DNA from: Burkholderia sp. Ac-20365
GTDB lineage: Bacteria > Pseudomonadota > Gammaproteobacteria > Burkholderiales > Burkholderiaceae
Length of the DNA stretch: 64,000 nt
Assembly: GCF_017104715.1 (NCBI RefSeq)
Contig: NZ_JAAGPI010000011.1
Location: 1-64,000 of the forward strand
Direction of reading: 5' to 3'
Below, piece after piece: positions 17,233 through 25,751 of the stretch (position 1 is its first letter; every line of letters starts with the position of its first letter). The position numbers and the translations under genes are program-made. The notes beneath the pieces are model-generated. The model saw only the letters and a list, made by a program, of their open reading frames with translations, did no database searches and was not told where the DNA came from.

Positions 17233-18480
17233 ATGTTTGACAGAGCCCAAAGCACCATCGCCAACGTCGATCCGGAAATCTGGAACGCCATCCAGGACGA
17301 AAACCGCCGTCAGGAAGAGCACATCGAACTGATCGCGTCGGAAAACTACACGAGCCCGGCCGTAATGGCCGCGCAGGGCTCGCAGCTCACCAACAAGTAC
17401 GCCGAAGGTTACCCGGGCAAGCGCTATTACGGCGGCTGTGAGTACGTCGACGTCGTCGAGCAGCTTGCAATCGACCGCGTGAAGCAACTGTTCGGCGCCG
17501 AAGCCGCGAACGTGCAGCCGAACTCGGGCTCGCAGGCAAACCAGGGCGTGTTCTTCGCCATGCTCAAGCCGGGCGACACGATCATGGGCATGAGCCTCGC
17601 GCACGGCGGCCATTTGACGCACGGTTCGCCCGTCAACATGTCGGGCAAGTGGTTCAACGTGGTCAGCTACGGCCTGAACGAAGCCGAAGACATCGATTAC
17701 GAAGCCGCTGAAAAGCTCGCACAGGAACACAAGCCGAAGATCATCGTCGCGGGCGCTTCGGCGTTCTCGCTGCGCATCGACTTCGAACGTCTGTCGAAGA
17801 TTGCAAAGTCGGTCGGCGCGTACCTGATGGTCGACATGGCCCACTACGCTGGCCTGATCGCCGCGGGCGTGTACCCGAACCCGGTGCCGTTCGCCGATTT
17901 CGTCACGACCACCACGCACAAGAGCCTGCGCGGCCCGCGCGGCGGCGTGATCCTGATGAAGGCTGAGTTCGAGAAGCAGATCAACTCGGCCATTTTCCCT
18001 GGTATCCAGGGTGGTCCGCTGATGCACGTGATCGCCGGCAAGGCAGTCGCGTTCAAGGAAGCGCTCGCTCCGGAATTCAAGGGCTACCAGCAGCGCGTCG
18101 TCGAAAACGCACGCGTGCTGGCTGAAACGCTCGTCAAGCGCGGTCTGCGCATCGTGTCGGGCCGCACGGAAAGCCACGTGATGCTGGTCGACCTGCGCGC
18201 GAAGAAGATCACGGGCAAGGCAGCGGAAGCGGCACTGGGCGCGGCGCACATCACCGTGAACAAGAACGCGATCCCGAACGACCCGGAAAAGCCGTTCGTG
18301 ACGAGCGGCGTGCGTCTGGGTTCGCCTGCCATGACGACGCGCGGTTTCGGCCCGAAGGAAGCCGAGCAGGTCGGTAACCTGATCGCCGACGTGCTGGACA
18401 ATCCGGAAGACACGGCGACGATCGAGCGCGTGCGCGCGCAGGTCGCCGAGTTGACCCAGCGTTTCCCGGTCTACCGCTAA
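17233..18480 (+). CDS. glyA: Serine hydroxymethyltransferase
   Basis: A 415-residue PLP enzyme interconverting serine plus tetrahydrofolate with glycine plus 5,10-methylene-tetrahydrofolate, the main source of one-carbon units. Family landmarks are EEHIELIASENYTSPAVM, YAEGYPGKRYYGGCE and the PLP-lysine segment TTTTHKSLRGPRGG. Length is normal and complete. ATG 17233 follows GGAACCAGC; the upstream in-frame extension is leader RNA. nrdR follows after six bases and is probably co-transcribed. The riboswitch upstream ties expression to folate/purine status. Confidence 0.98.
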   Translation: MFDRAQSTIANVDPEIWNAIQDENRRQEEHIELIASENYTSPAVMAAQGSQLTNKYAEGYPGKRYYGGCEYVDVVEQLAIDRVKQLFGAEAANVQPNSGSQANQGVFFAMLKPGDTIMGMSLAHGGHLTHGSPVNMSGKWFNVVSYGLNEAEDIDYEAAEKLAQEHKPKIIVAGASAFSLRIDFERLSKIAKSVGAYLMVDMAHYAGLIAAGVYPNPVPFADFVTTTTHKSLRGPRGGVILMKAEFEKQINSAIFPGIQGGPLMHVIAGKAVAFKEALAPEFKGYQQRVVENARVLAETLVKRGLRIVSGRTESHVMLVDLRAKKITGKAAEAALGAAHITVNKNAIPNDPEKPFVTSGVRLGSPAMTTRGFGPKEAEQVGNLIADVLDNPEDTATIERVRAQVAELTQRFPVYR

Positions 18481-18486
18481 GCTGCC

Positions 18487-18978
18487 ATGCGTTGCCCCTT
18501 CTGCCGGCACGACGACACGCAGGTCGTCGACTCGCGTGTGTCCGAAGACGGCGCCGCGATCCGGCGCCGCCGCCGCTGCCCGGCCTGTGACAAGCGTTTC
18601 ACGACGTACGAGCGGGTCGAGCTGGCGTTGCCCTCGGTGGTGAAGAAGGACGGCAGCCGCACGGAATTCGATCGCCGCAAGATTGTGGCGAGCATGCAAC
18701 TGGCGCTGCGCAAGCGGCCCGTTGCTGCCGACGCGGTGGATGCCGCCGCGTCGCGCATCGAATATCAACTGCTCGGCAGCGGCGAGCGCGAAGTGCGCAG
18801 CGAAAAGCTTGGCGAACTCGTGATGAACGAGTTGCGCGCGCTCGACACGATTGCGTACGTGCGCTTCGCATCCGTCTACCGGCGTTTCGAGGATGTCTCG
18901 GAGTTCGAGGACGTCATTGAAGAATTTCGCCGGATGAACGCTCCGGCCGCACCCGCGAAGCCTTCCCGCAAGCGCTGA
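18487..18978 (+). CDS. nrdR: Transcriptional repressor NrdR
   Basis: A 163-residue repressor of ribonucleotide reductase genes. The N-terminal zinc ribbon has Cys3, Cys6, Cys31 and Cys34 (MRCPFC and RRCPAC). An ATP-cone domain follows from about residue 49 (VVKKDGSRTEFDRRKIVASM), which senses ATP/dATP. It binds NrdR boxes in front of nrd operons. Only six bases separate it from glyA, linking one-carbon/thymidylate supply with deoxynucleotide control in one transcript. The C-terminus has a short Pro/Ala/Lys tail. Confidence 0.97.
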   Translation: MRCPFCRHDDTQVVDSRVSEDGAAIRRRRRCPACDKRFTTYERVELALPSVVKKDGSRTEFDRRKIVASMQLALRKRPVAADAVDAAASRIEYQLLGSGEREVRSEKLGELVMNELRALDTIAYVRFASVYRRFEDVSEFEDVIEEFRRMNAPAAPAKPSRKR

Positions 18979-19148
18979 TTGTTCGCGCATCCGCATTTTT
19001 TCTCCCTGAAGTTTTCCCGCGAATTCACTTGATGCACGAAGATTCTCGTGCAGGGATTCGCGCGTCCGCCACCTGGCCATCCGGCTAATTGTGGGCGTCG
19101 ATGCACGCCTTTAGAGTCGTCGCATTCTTGGTAGAAATAGGAATGCTG

Positions 19149-19709
19149 ATGAATCGGGATGCTCATGCGCGGCGCACCTGCCGCGCGTTCACGCTGTTCG
19201 AAACGCTCGTCGTGATCGCCTTGCTTGCGGTCGTCGCGATGCTGACGGTGCCGTCGTTCGTCGCGTGGCGCATGCGCGATCAGGTCGACGCGCGTGCGCG
19301 CGCATTGCTGTCTACGCTCAGTTATGCACGGGGCGAAGCTCTAAGGCGCGGCGCGCGCGTGACGGTGTGCCGTATCGACGCGGCGCGGCGCTGTCTGGCA
19401 TCTGGCCAGCCGTGCAAGACGGGTATCACAGACTGGTCGTGTGGATGGGCGGTGATGATCGAGCGCGCGGGCGGCTTCTATCCGTTGCGTGTGCAGCCCG
19501 ACCTTGCGTCCGTCAGCATTGTCGGCGCGCTCACGAATCTCACTTTCACACCGCCGGCAGGCCAGGCCAATGGAAGCTTTCGCAGCTTCGATATTGCTCC
19601 ACGCATCGACTCGAAAGCGACGCAGGGCAAAGACTGGCGGCGCTGTATCCGCATCGCGGCGGGAGGGCGGGCGCGTATTGTCGATGGCGCGTGCGGAGGT
19701 GCGGCATGA
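19149..19709 (+). CDS. Type IV pilus minor pilin, GspH/FimT/FimU-like
   Basis: A 186-residue pilin-like protein. It has a class III signal peptide ending RAFTLFETLVVIALLAVV: prepilin cleavage before Phe, Glu at +5, then the hydrophobic assembly helix. The C-terminal domain has paired cysteines as in GspH/FimT proteins. It is the first gene of a five-gene set with four-base or one-base overlaps, presumably priming type IV pilus assembly. AGGA lies seven bases before ATG 19149; upstream in-frame ATGs at 19101 and 19143 are less well placed. The residue before the cleavage site is Ala rather than the usual Gly. Confidence 0.8.
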   Translation: MNRDAHARRTCRAFTLFETLVVIALLAVVAMLTVPSFVAWRMRDQVDARARALLSTLSYARGEALRRGARVTVCRIDAARRCLASGQPCKTGITDWSCGWAVMIERAGGFYPLRVQPDLASVSIVGALTNLTFTPPAGQANGSFRSFDIAPRIDSKATQGKDWRRCIRIAAGGRARIVDGACGGAA

Positions 19710-20143
19710 CGCGGGCCGTTTGTCTTTCTCAGCGCGGTCAGAGCTTGATCGAAGTGCTTGTCGCCGTTGTCATCACGGCTATCACCGTGCTTGGCCTGAT
19801 CGCCGTGCAGTTGTCGATTGCGCGTGATACCCGGGCGATGTCCTACCGTGAACAGGCTGCTCTAATCGCGGATGCGATTGCCGAAGAGTCGCGTGCTCCC
19901 GGTCCTGGCGATGCCGCGATCGGACAATGGAAAGCGCGGGCGACGAGTCTGTTGCCGAAGGGCGACGCGGGCGTCGGCGCGGGCAGCGCCGGTCTGTCGT
20001 TTGCGCGTGCGACGTGGGCCTGGCAGGAAGTCGTGCCGCGCAACGCGTCGAATCCGGGCGACACGATCGACATGCCGACGTCTTGCGGCGATATTGATGT
20101 GCCTCCACGCGTTCAATGCGTTGCAATCGCGTTCGCTGAATGA
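19706..20143 (+). CDS. Type IV pilus minor pilin, PilV-like
   Basis: A 145-residue prepilin-like protein with processing site RGQSLIEVLVAVVITAITVL (cleavage after Gly, Glu at +5), as in PilV. Its start overlaps the preceding stop (ATGA), with GGAGGT just upstream, so translation is coupled. It would be processed by the PilD peptidase and join the minor-pilin tip complex. It is short for PilV and its globular part carries only one conserved-looking Cys pair. Assignment rests on the signal and on gene order. Confidence 0.8.
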   Translation: MTRAVCLSQRGQSLIEVLVAVVITAITVLGLIAVQLSIARDTRAMSYREQAALIADAIAEESRAPGPGDAAIGQWKARATSLLPKGDAGVGAGSAGLSFARATWAWQEVVPRNASNPGDTIDMPTSCGDIDVPPRVQCVAIAFAE

Positions 20144-20970
20144 AGCTGCCCGTTCTCTTCATGCGCGCGCGTGGCCGGCAATTACCTTCGGGTCACACGC
20201 TACTCGAAATCACGATAGCGATGGCGCTCGGGCTGATCGTGACTGCGGGCGCGGTGTCGCTGTATCGATCGCAGCGCACGGTCTTCACTCAGGCTGCCGA
20301 TGCCGTGCAAATCCACGACGCCGGTATGACCGCGTTGACGTTGATTGGCGAGCAGTTGCAGATGGCCGGTTTCGTTCCTGCCGACATGCCCCGCACGTTC
20401 GTCGCGCAACCGGGACTGTTTGGTTGCACGGGCGGAAGACCTATCGGCGGTGACGACAGCTTGACGTGTGAATCGCTCGCCACGCATTCGGACGGCATCG
20501 CGATCCGCTTCATCGCGGACAGCGTTTCGACGTGGCCGTCTGCAGGAGGCCTTGCGACGGACTGTCTCGGGCAGGGCGTCACGAAGACGGACGCTTTCGC
20601 GCCGGGCGTGGCCATCGTCAATCGCTTCTACGCGAAGACGAGCGGCTCGACGGGTGAGCCTGAACTGTATTGCGAAGGAACAGGCAAGACCAATTCGTCG
20701 CAGCCGCTCGTCGAAGGCGTCGAGCGGCTGCGCTTGCGGTATTGGCTCGCGGGTGCATCGTCCGCGATCGATGCAGCGACGCTGGCGAGCGCGCAATGGA
20801 CCCGTGTCGTTGCCGTCGACGTATGCGTGCTCGTTCGCGGCGCGCCGCAAACCGGGCAGTCGCGTTACGTCGATTGCGATGGCGTGTCCTCGATCGCCGC
20901 CGATACGCGCGTGCGACGGGCATTCTGGCGGCGCGTCGCGATACGCAATAACGAAGGGAGTGCAGCGTGA
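20140..20970 (+). CDS. Type IV pilus minor pilin, PilW-like
   Basis: A 276-residue protein with the prepilin motif SGHTLLEITIAMALGLIVTA (Gly at -1, Glu at +5). Its large C-terminal domain has several Cys, including FGCTGG and YVDCDG, as expected for PilW. It overlaps the PilV-like gene by four bases at its start and the PilX-like gene at its end. PilW works with FimU, PilV and PilX in initiating type IV pilus assembly and normally displays PilY1 at the tip. Confidence 0.82.
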   Translation: MKLPVLFMRARGRQLPSGHTLLEITIAMALGLIVTAGAVSLYRSQRTVFTQAADAVQIHDAGMTALTLIGEQLQMAGFVPADMPRTFVAQPGLFGCTGGRPIGGDDSLTCESLATHSDGIAIRFIADSVSTWPSAGGLATDCLGQGVTKTDAFAPGVAIVNRFYAKTSGSTGEPELYCEGTGKTNSSQPLVEGVERLRLRYWLAGASSAIDAATLASAQWTRVVAVDVCVLVRGAPQTGQSRYVDCDGVSSIAADTRVRRAFWRRVAIRNNEGSAA

Positions 20971-21500
20971 TCTTTTTGCAAGGTCGGAAGCACGCGTACG
21001 TGCGTCGGCATGCACACAACCGGGGCATTGCATTGCCCGTCGTGCTGTTGATCTCCGCCATGATGCTTGCGACTGCCGCGGCATGGTTCGAGCAATCGGT
21101 GGCCGTCGCGCGAAACGCCGCGGGCATGGCTGACCATCTGATCGCGCTGCACGGGGCGGACGCCGCTTTGACGGTGTGCGCGCGCAATGTTCTCAACGGT
21201 TCGCTCGCCGGCGTGTCTGGCGCCAGCGTTGAGCCAGCCGGGTGGAAGTCGCAGTCAACGTTCGATTCGAACGCTATCGCGCCCTTCGGGTCATGGACGG
21301 CGTCGCTGTCGTTTCGCTCGCCGCAATGTCTGATCGAAACGTGGCAACTGACCAACCGCCCGAACGCGCAGGCCTGGCTCATTACCGCGAGAGGCTACGG
21401 GCGCAACGTGGATTCGCAGATGTGGCTGCAAACGCAAGTGGTGCGAGAAAACGGTACGGTCGAAAAACACTGGCGCCGCGTCGCCGCGCGTCCCTTCTGA
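20967..21500 (+). CDS. Type IV pilus minor pilin, PilX-like
   Basis: A 177-residue protein. The N-terminal segment NRGIALPVVLLISAMMLATA matches PilX/PilK-type pilins, which lack Glu at +5. The globular part contains a Cys pair. It starts with GTG overlapping the PilW-like stop (GTGA), behind GAAGGGAG. Its own stop overlaps the next start by one base. The missing +5 Glu is the expected hallmark of the non-priming tip subunit and not a defect. Confidence 0.78.
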   Translation: MIFLQGRKHAYVRRHAHNRGIALPVVLLISAMMLATAAAWFEQSVAVARNAAGMADHLIALHGADAALTVCARNVLNGSLAGVSGASVEPAGWKSQSTFDSNAIAPFGSWTASLSFRSPQCLIETWQLTNRPNAQAWLITARGYGRNVDSQMWLQTQVVRENGTVEKHWRRVAARPF

Positions 21501-21946
21501 TGGCACAGGCAACCATGCTCGTCGCAATGAAGCAAACCACGCGCGCATTCTCGCTACTCGAACTGATCGTCGCGCTGGCAATCGCGGCGACGCTCGCTGC
21601 GTTCGCGATCCCGTCCTATCACGGCCATATTGCGAAGGCTCATCGAACGGATGCCGCGTCTGCGCTGTATCGCGCGGCGCAGTTCGTGGAATCGCCCGCG
21701 CACGCCGATGGTGCGCCGTTGCCCGCCGGTCTCGATCAGGCGCCTCAAGGTGGAAGGGCGGTGTATCGGCTGCGCATTCTGCCCGCCGACGATTCGAACG
21801 GTGGCTATGCGCTGGAAGCGCAGCCATTGGACAACGGCCCGATGGCCGAAGATGCGTGCGGCACGTTCATCCTCGACGCAACAGGCGCGAGGTCGAACAG
21901 GAGCACGTTGGGCGCAGATTCAGGCGATTGCTGGAGCGCACATTAG
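21500..21946 (+). CDS. Type IV pilin-like protein, PilE family
   Basis: A 148-residue prepilin with processing site TRAFSLLELIVALAIAATLA (Ala at -1, Glu at +5). The segment IPSYHGHIAKAHRTDAASAL is typical of PilE-type minor pilins, and a C-terminal Cys pair (EDACGTF and GDCWSAH) closes the D-region. ATG 21500 overlaps the previous stop by one base; ATGs at 21515 and 21527 are plausible and would shorten the leader. It ends the operon. No pilY1 gene follows, which is unusual for this set. Confidence 0.8.
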   Translation: MAQATMLVAMKQTTRAFSLLELIVALAIAATLAAFAIPSYHGHIAKAHRTDAASALYRAAQFVESPAHADGAPLPAGLDQAPQGGRAVYRLRILPADDSNGGYALEAQPLDNGPMAEDACGTFILDATGARSNRSTLGADSGDCWSAH

Positions 21947-21973
21947 ATGAAGCGCGATTATCAACACGCCCGA

Positions 21974-22462
21974 TCAGGGCGGGCTCATATCAGCATCGTC
22001 CGACGCAGCCGCCGCAGCCGCTGCGCCAGGCTTGCGCGATTCGCGCTTTACCTGCTGATAGATGCGAAACGCTTCCCATGCGGCGAGGCCGACGCTGCCC
22101 CACTTGAGCGCGGGCTTGGCAGTGGCGAACACGGTGTTGCGGATCGGTTTCGCGAGCACCAGCGAGGCGATCGAACTGATCAGCGGGTATTCCTTCAGCA
22201 GCGCGCCGATTCCGCCCGGCATGCCGCCGCGCCGGCGTCCCCAGGGCATCGAGCCGGCGAAGCCCGGCACGATGAACTTGAGCCAGCTGAAATGCGTGAC
22301 AGCATTGCGCAGTTCGAGGGTGGCCTGGGCGAGTTCCATGCGCTCGACGTCCGCGCGCACGATCAGCAGTTCCTTGCGCAGCGCCCGCAGATGGGGCGCG
22401 CTCAGGTCTTTGGCTGTGGGTCGGTTGCTGCGATAGGCGTTATCGGAATGGACCTGGCTCAT
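21974..22462 (-). CDS. Conserved protein in YqjK position (possibly DUF3318)
   Basis: A 162-residue protein of unknown function. It has a charged N-terminal helix (LRALRKELLIVRADVERMEL), a Gly/Arg-rich middle (PWGRRRGGMPGGIGALL) and a moderately hydrophobic C-terminal stretch with an Ala run near the end. It is the last gene of a leftward trio whose first two members are ElaB/YqjD-like and holin-like. This is the arrangement of E. coli yqjD-yqjE-yqjK. A membrane-associated stress role is inferred from context only. The DUF3318 assignment is from memory and unverified. Confidence 0.6.
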   Translation of the reverse strand: MSQVHSDNAYRSNRPTAKDLSAPHLRALRKELLIVRADVERMELAQATLELRNAVTHFSWLKFIVPGFAGSMPWGRRRGGMPGGIGALLKEYPLISSIASLVLAKPIRNTVFATAKPALKWGSVGLAAWEAFRIYQQVKRESRKPGAAAAAAASDDADMSPP

Positions 22463-22510
22463 GGTGATCGATATCAGTGGACAGGAAGTAGCACGGCGCT
22501 GCGTCCAGCT

Positions 22511-22894
22511 TCAGCGTTTGCGGAAAATCTCGCGGTCTTTCTCAAACTCGTTGAGCGTGGCTTCGAAGATCATCGGTGCGTTGCGCAAGCCGCTACGCGC
22601 GCGCAGTGCGCAGCCGATGGCGGCGATCGCGTAGACGATCGTGATGCCCGCAAGTGCCTGCCAGCGGTAGGTGTCCCAGAAGGCAATCGCGACGAGGGCC
22701 GTCAGCGCGATCAGCGCCATTGTCGCGAGCATCATCGCGGCGAGGCCCATGAAGAGCACCATCAGCAGCCGGTCTTTTTCTTCGGCCAGCTCAATGCCGA
22801 TCAGTTCGAGCCGCGTTTGCAGGATCGAAAAGAACGAACTGAGAATGCGCCGCAAAGGTCCGCGGTCCCCGCTCTGCGTTTGTGTATCGATCAT
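22511..22894 (-). CDS. Phage holin family protein (YqjE-like)
   Basis: A 127-residue protein with an amphipathic N-terminus (LRRILSSFFSILQTRLELI) and EEKDRLLMVLF. Two membrane helices follow, around residues 45-70 and 78-98. This matches YqjE/holin superfamily III-like proteins, which despite the name are chromosomal and non-lytic. Lying between the DUF883 gene and the YqjK-position gene on the same strand, it probably belongs to one stress-induced membrane operon. Confidence 0.8.
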   Translation of the reverse strand: MIDTQTQSGDRGPLRRILSSFFSILQTRLELIGIELAEEKDRLLMVLFMGLAAMMLATMALIALTALVAIAFWDTYRWQALAGITIVYAIAAIGCALRARSGLRNAPMIFEATLNEFEKDREIFRKR

Positions 22895-23022
22895 GGCGTA
22901 AACGTGTTGCGCGCGAGGATGCGCGAAGAAGGTCCAGACAGGGCGCGCGCGCCCGTCCGCCTGTCAGCAAAGCATGCCGGCCGCTCGACTCGCGGCCGGC
23001 TGCTTCACGCGCGAGACCGGTG

Positions 23023-23325
23023 TTACTTGCGGTTGATCAGCAAGCCGACCAGCACGCCGACGCCGGCTGCGATGCCGATCGATGCCCACGGATGTTCGTG
23101 GACATAGTCGTCAGTGGCGCGAGCAGCTTTCTTGCCTTTCTCGACGACCACGACCTGCACGTCGGCTGCCTTTTCCTTCGCCTGCTTGAGACGCGAGAGC
23201 GCCGTCTCGCGCAGTTCAGAAGCGCGTTCGCCGGTGGCGCTCGCGGCCTGCTTCAGCAGATCTTCCGCGTCTGCGAGTACGGTTTTGATATCCGACATCA
23301 ATCTCTCCTTGTTGACTTCCGACAT
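23023..23325 (-). CDS. DUF883 family membrane-anchored protein (ElaB/YqjD-like)
   Basis: A 100-residue protein with a long amphipathic helix (residues 10-65). It ends in a C-terminal membrane anchor WASIGIAAGVGVLVGLLINRK preceded by VHEHPW, the DUF883 signature. ElaB and YqjD tether ribosomes to the inner membrane in stationary phase in E. coli. It is the promoter-proximal gene of the trio. The ATG at 23325 follows a GGAGCAGTC-like ribosome site. Confidence 0.88.
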   Translation of the reverse strand: MSEVNKERLMSDIKTVLADAEDLLKQAASATGERASELRETALSRLKQAKEKAADVQVVVVEKGKKAARATDDYVHEHPWASIGIAAGVGVLVGLLINRK

Positions 23326-23717
23326 TGACTGCTCCCTTCGTGCACGTTACGCGTGAATCGTAAACCAAAGAAACGGCTGCTGGCGAGCCAGCAGACTTGC
23401 GACCTGACGTGCGCCGTAGGTCGCGCAAGGCGCGCGATTGTCCGAACGCGGTCGCATGAAGCGTTCCCGAACGTCACAGACGTCTCATATTGCCTGTTTC
23501 GAACCGTCCCGCTTGTCGTATTACAGAGACGCCACCGTTTGATGGAGTTGATCTGTCCCGCTAAGTTTCGTACATCGGCGAGAAAATTACAAAACCAGAT
23601 AAGCGTTGCAGCCAATGTTCGTTAGAAGTGCACGTCCTCGTCCCGTATGCTCTAATTTGAACCCCTCGTCCGGCCGGACGAATCCGAATGATTCGAACAA
23701 CTTCAAGGAGCCGCACT
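23326..23717. other. Intergenic region between divergent stress genes
   Basis: About 390 bases separate the leftward DUF883 trio from the rightward peroxiredoxin. It should carry both promoters. I see no unambiguous -35/-10 pair or OxyR-type site. AAGGAG at 23705-23710 is the peroxiredoxin ribosome binding site. Confidence 0.45.
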
Positions 23718-24356
23718 ATGAGTCTACGTCTTGGCGATGTCGCACCCGATTTCGAGCAGGAGTCGAGCATTGGCCGTATCAAGTTCCACGAATGGCTGGG
23801 TGACAGCTGGGGCGTCCTGTTCTCGCACCCGGCCGACTTCACGCCCGTCTGCACGACGGAGCTCGGCCTGACCGCGAAGCTCGCGAGCGAATTCGACAAG
23901 CGCAACGTGAAGACGATCGCATTGTCCGTCGACAGCAAGGAATCGCATAGCGAGTGGATCAAGGACATCAACGAGACGCAGGCTGCGAGCGTCGGCTTTC
24001 CGATTCTCGCCGACGGCGACCGCAAGGTGTCGGAGCTGTACGACATGATCCATCCGAACGCGAATGCCACGCTGACGGTCCGTTCGCTGTTCATCATCGA
24101 TCCGAACAAGAAGGTTCGCCTGATCATCACGTACCCGGCGAGCACGGGCCGCAACTTCGATGAAGTGCTCCGTGTGATCGACTCGCTGCAGCTGACGGAC
24201 AACTATCAGGTCGCCACGCCCGGCAACTGGAAGCATGGCGACGATGTCGTGATCGTGCCGTCGCTGAAGGACGAGGAAGAGATCAAGCGCAAGTTCCCGA
24301 AAGGCTACAAGGCGCTGCGCCCGTATCTGCGCATGACGCCGCAGCCGAACAAGTAA
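23718..24356 (+). CDS. 1-Cys peroxiredoxin (Prx6 family)
   Basis: A 212-residue thiol peroxidase that reduces hydrogen peroxide and organic peroxides. The peroxidatic Cys45 lies in HPADFTPVCTTE. It is the only cysteine in the protein, confirming the 1-Cys mechanism, so resolution needs an external thiol. The C-terminal dimer domain typical of Prx6 (WKHGDDVVIVPSLKDEE, KGYKALRPYLR) is present. The start is fixed by AAGGAG eight bases upstream. A bidirectional hairpin terminator separates it from gcdH. Confidence 0.93.
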   Translation: MSLRLGDVAPDFEQESSIGRIKFHEWLGDSWGVLFSHPADFTPVCTTELGLTAKLASEFDKRNVKTIALSVDSKESHSEWIKDINETQAASVGFPILADGDRKVSELYDMIHPNANATLTVRSLFIIDPNKKVRLIITYPASTGRNFDEVLRVIDSLQLTDNYQVATPGNWKHGDDVVIVPSLKDEEEIKRKFPKGYKALRPYLRMTPQPNK

Positions 24357-24382
24357 GCTTTTAAGTCTTATCCGGCGCAAAC

Positions 24383-24419
24383 AAAAAGCCCGCGTTCATT
24401 GAGAACGCGGGCTTTTTTT
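24383..24419. terminator. Bidirectional intrinsic terminator, peroxiredoxin/gcdH
   Basis: GCCCGCGTTC (24388-24397) pairs with GAACGCGGGC (24403-24412) around a five-base loop. It is flanked by five A residues on the left and seven T residues (24413-24419) on the right. It therefore works for the rightward peroxiredoxin and for the leftward gcdH transcript. Confidence 0.93.
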
Positions 24420-24439
24420 ATGGCTTGAGCCAGGACGCG

Positions 24440-25630
24440 TCAGAAGAACGCCTGAATGCCCGTTTGCGCGCGTCCGAGAATCAGCGCGTGAATGTCGTGC
24501 GTGCCTTCGTACGTGTTCACGACTTCCAGATTCACCAGATGCCGCGCGACGCCGAACTCGTCCGAAATGCCGTTGCCGCCCAGCATGTCACGCGCCATGC
24601 GCGCGATATCGAGCGACTTGCCGCACGAATTGCGCTTCATGATCGAGGTGATTTCGACGGCGGCAGTGCCTTCGTCCTTCATGCGGCCCAGACGCAGCAC
24701 GCCTTGCAGGCCGAGCGTGATTTCCGTCTGCATGTCGGCGAGTTTCTTCTGGATCAACTGGTTCGCGGCGAGCGGGCGGCCGAACTGCTTGCGATCGAGC
24801 GTGTACTGACGCGCGGTGTGCCAGCAGGCTTCCGCCGCGCCGAGCGCGCCCCACGCGATGCCGTAACGCGCCGAGTTCAGACAGGTGAACGGACCACGCA
24901 GGCCTTTCACGCCGGGCATCAGATTTTCTTCCGGCACGAACACTTCATCGAGAACGATCTCACCGGTGATCGACGCACGCAGGCCGACCTTGCCGTGAAT
25001 CGCCGGCGCGCTCAAACCCTTCCAGCCTTTCTCAAGAATGAAGCCGCGAATCTCATCCTTGCCGTCCGTTTCGAGTTGCGCCCAGACGACGAACACGTCC
25101 GCGATCGGCGAATTCGTGATCCACATCTTCGAACCGGACAGCGAGTAGCCGCCGTCGACCTTCTTCGCCCGCGTGACCATGCTGCCCGGATCGGAGCCGT
25201 GATTCGGCTCGGTCAGACCGAAGCAGCCGATCCATTCGCCCGTGGCGAGCTTCGGCAGGTACTTGTCTTTCTGCGCGTCGGAGCCGAATTCGAAAATCGG
25301 GACCATGACGAGCGACGACTGCACCGACATCATCGAGCGATAGCCCGAATCGACGCGCTCCACTTCGCGCGCGATCAGCCCGTAGCTGACGTAGTTGAGA
25401 CCGGGGCCGCCGTATTGTTCGGGAATGGTCGGGCCGAGCAGGCCCAGTTCGCCCATTTCGCGGAAGATCGTGGCGTCCGTCTTTTCGTGGCGGAACGCTT
25501 CGAGCACGCGCGGCGCGAGCTTGTCCTGCGCATAGGCCTGCGCGGCGTCGCGCACCATGCGTTCTTCTTCCGTGAGCTGCTGGTTGAGGAGCAGCGGGTC
25601 TTCCCAATTGAATTGCGCGGCGGCTGCCAT
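24440..25630 (-). CDS. gcdH: Glutaryl-CoA dehydrogenase
   Basis: A 396-residue FAD-dependent acyl-CoA dehydrogenase that oxidatively decarboxylates glutaryl-CoA to crotonyl-CoA in lysine, tryptophan and glutarate breakdown. Features are the N-terminal FNWEDPLLLNQQLTEEERMV, the FAD/substrate segment CFGLTEPNHGSDPGSM, and the C-terminal YEGTHDIHALILGRAQTG carrying the catalytic Glu. The ATG at 25630 follows AGGAGATACGTC; the frame extends 13 codons upstream without support. It is divergent from an IclR regulator, the usual arrangement for gcdH control. Confidence 0.95.
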   Translation of the reverse strand: MAAAAQFNWEDPLLLNQQLTEEERMVRDAAQAYAQDKLAPRVLEAFRHEKTDATIFREMGELGLLGPTIPEQYGGPGLNYVSYGLIAREVERVDSGYRSMMSVQSSLVMVPIFEFGSDAQKDKYLPKLATGEWIGCFGLTEPNHGSDPGSMVTRAKKVDGGYSLSGSKMWITNSPIADVFVVWAQLETDGKDEIRGFILEKGWKGLSAPAIHGKVGLRASITGEIVLDEVFVPEENLMPGVKGLRGPFTCLNSARYGIAWGALGAAEACWHTARQYTLDRKQFGRPLAANQLIQKKLADMQTEITLGLQGVLRLGRMKDEGTAAVEITSIMKRNSCGKSLDIARMARDMLGGNGISDEFGVARHLVNLEVVNTYEGTHDIHALILGRAQTGIQAFF

Positions 25631-25718
25631 GACGTATCTCCTGTACCGATCAGAGTGAGCTTTAGACATGTCTCATTCTGATCTGATGCTTGACTTGAGT
25701 TCCGCTCTACGAAACAAT

Positions 25719-25730
25719 GTTTTGCAAAAC
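25719..25730. promoter_or_regulatory. Palindromic operator candidate between gcdH and iclR-type gene
   Basis: GTTTTGCAAAAC is a perfect 12-base palindrome in the 121-base divergent gap, 22 bases before the regulator start and 89 before gcdH. Its size and position fit an IclR-family binding site that would control the regulator itself and possibly gcdH. Confidence 0.5.
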
Positions 25731-25751
25731 GATGACTGAGTGTAGCACCCG

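Noticed and set aside
15973..19080. A 1035-codon minus-strand frame across the SDR gene, glyA and nrdR
   Set aside because: Only the last 248 codons encode a recognisable protein (SDR with its own ribosome site at 16719). The rest is antisense to glyA and nrdR and Arg/His-rich, a by-product of high GC.
22511..22894. Holin-family protein as evidence of a prophage
   Set aside because: The gene sits in a chromosomal yqjD-yqjE-like trio with no endolysin or phage structural genes nearby.
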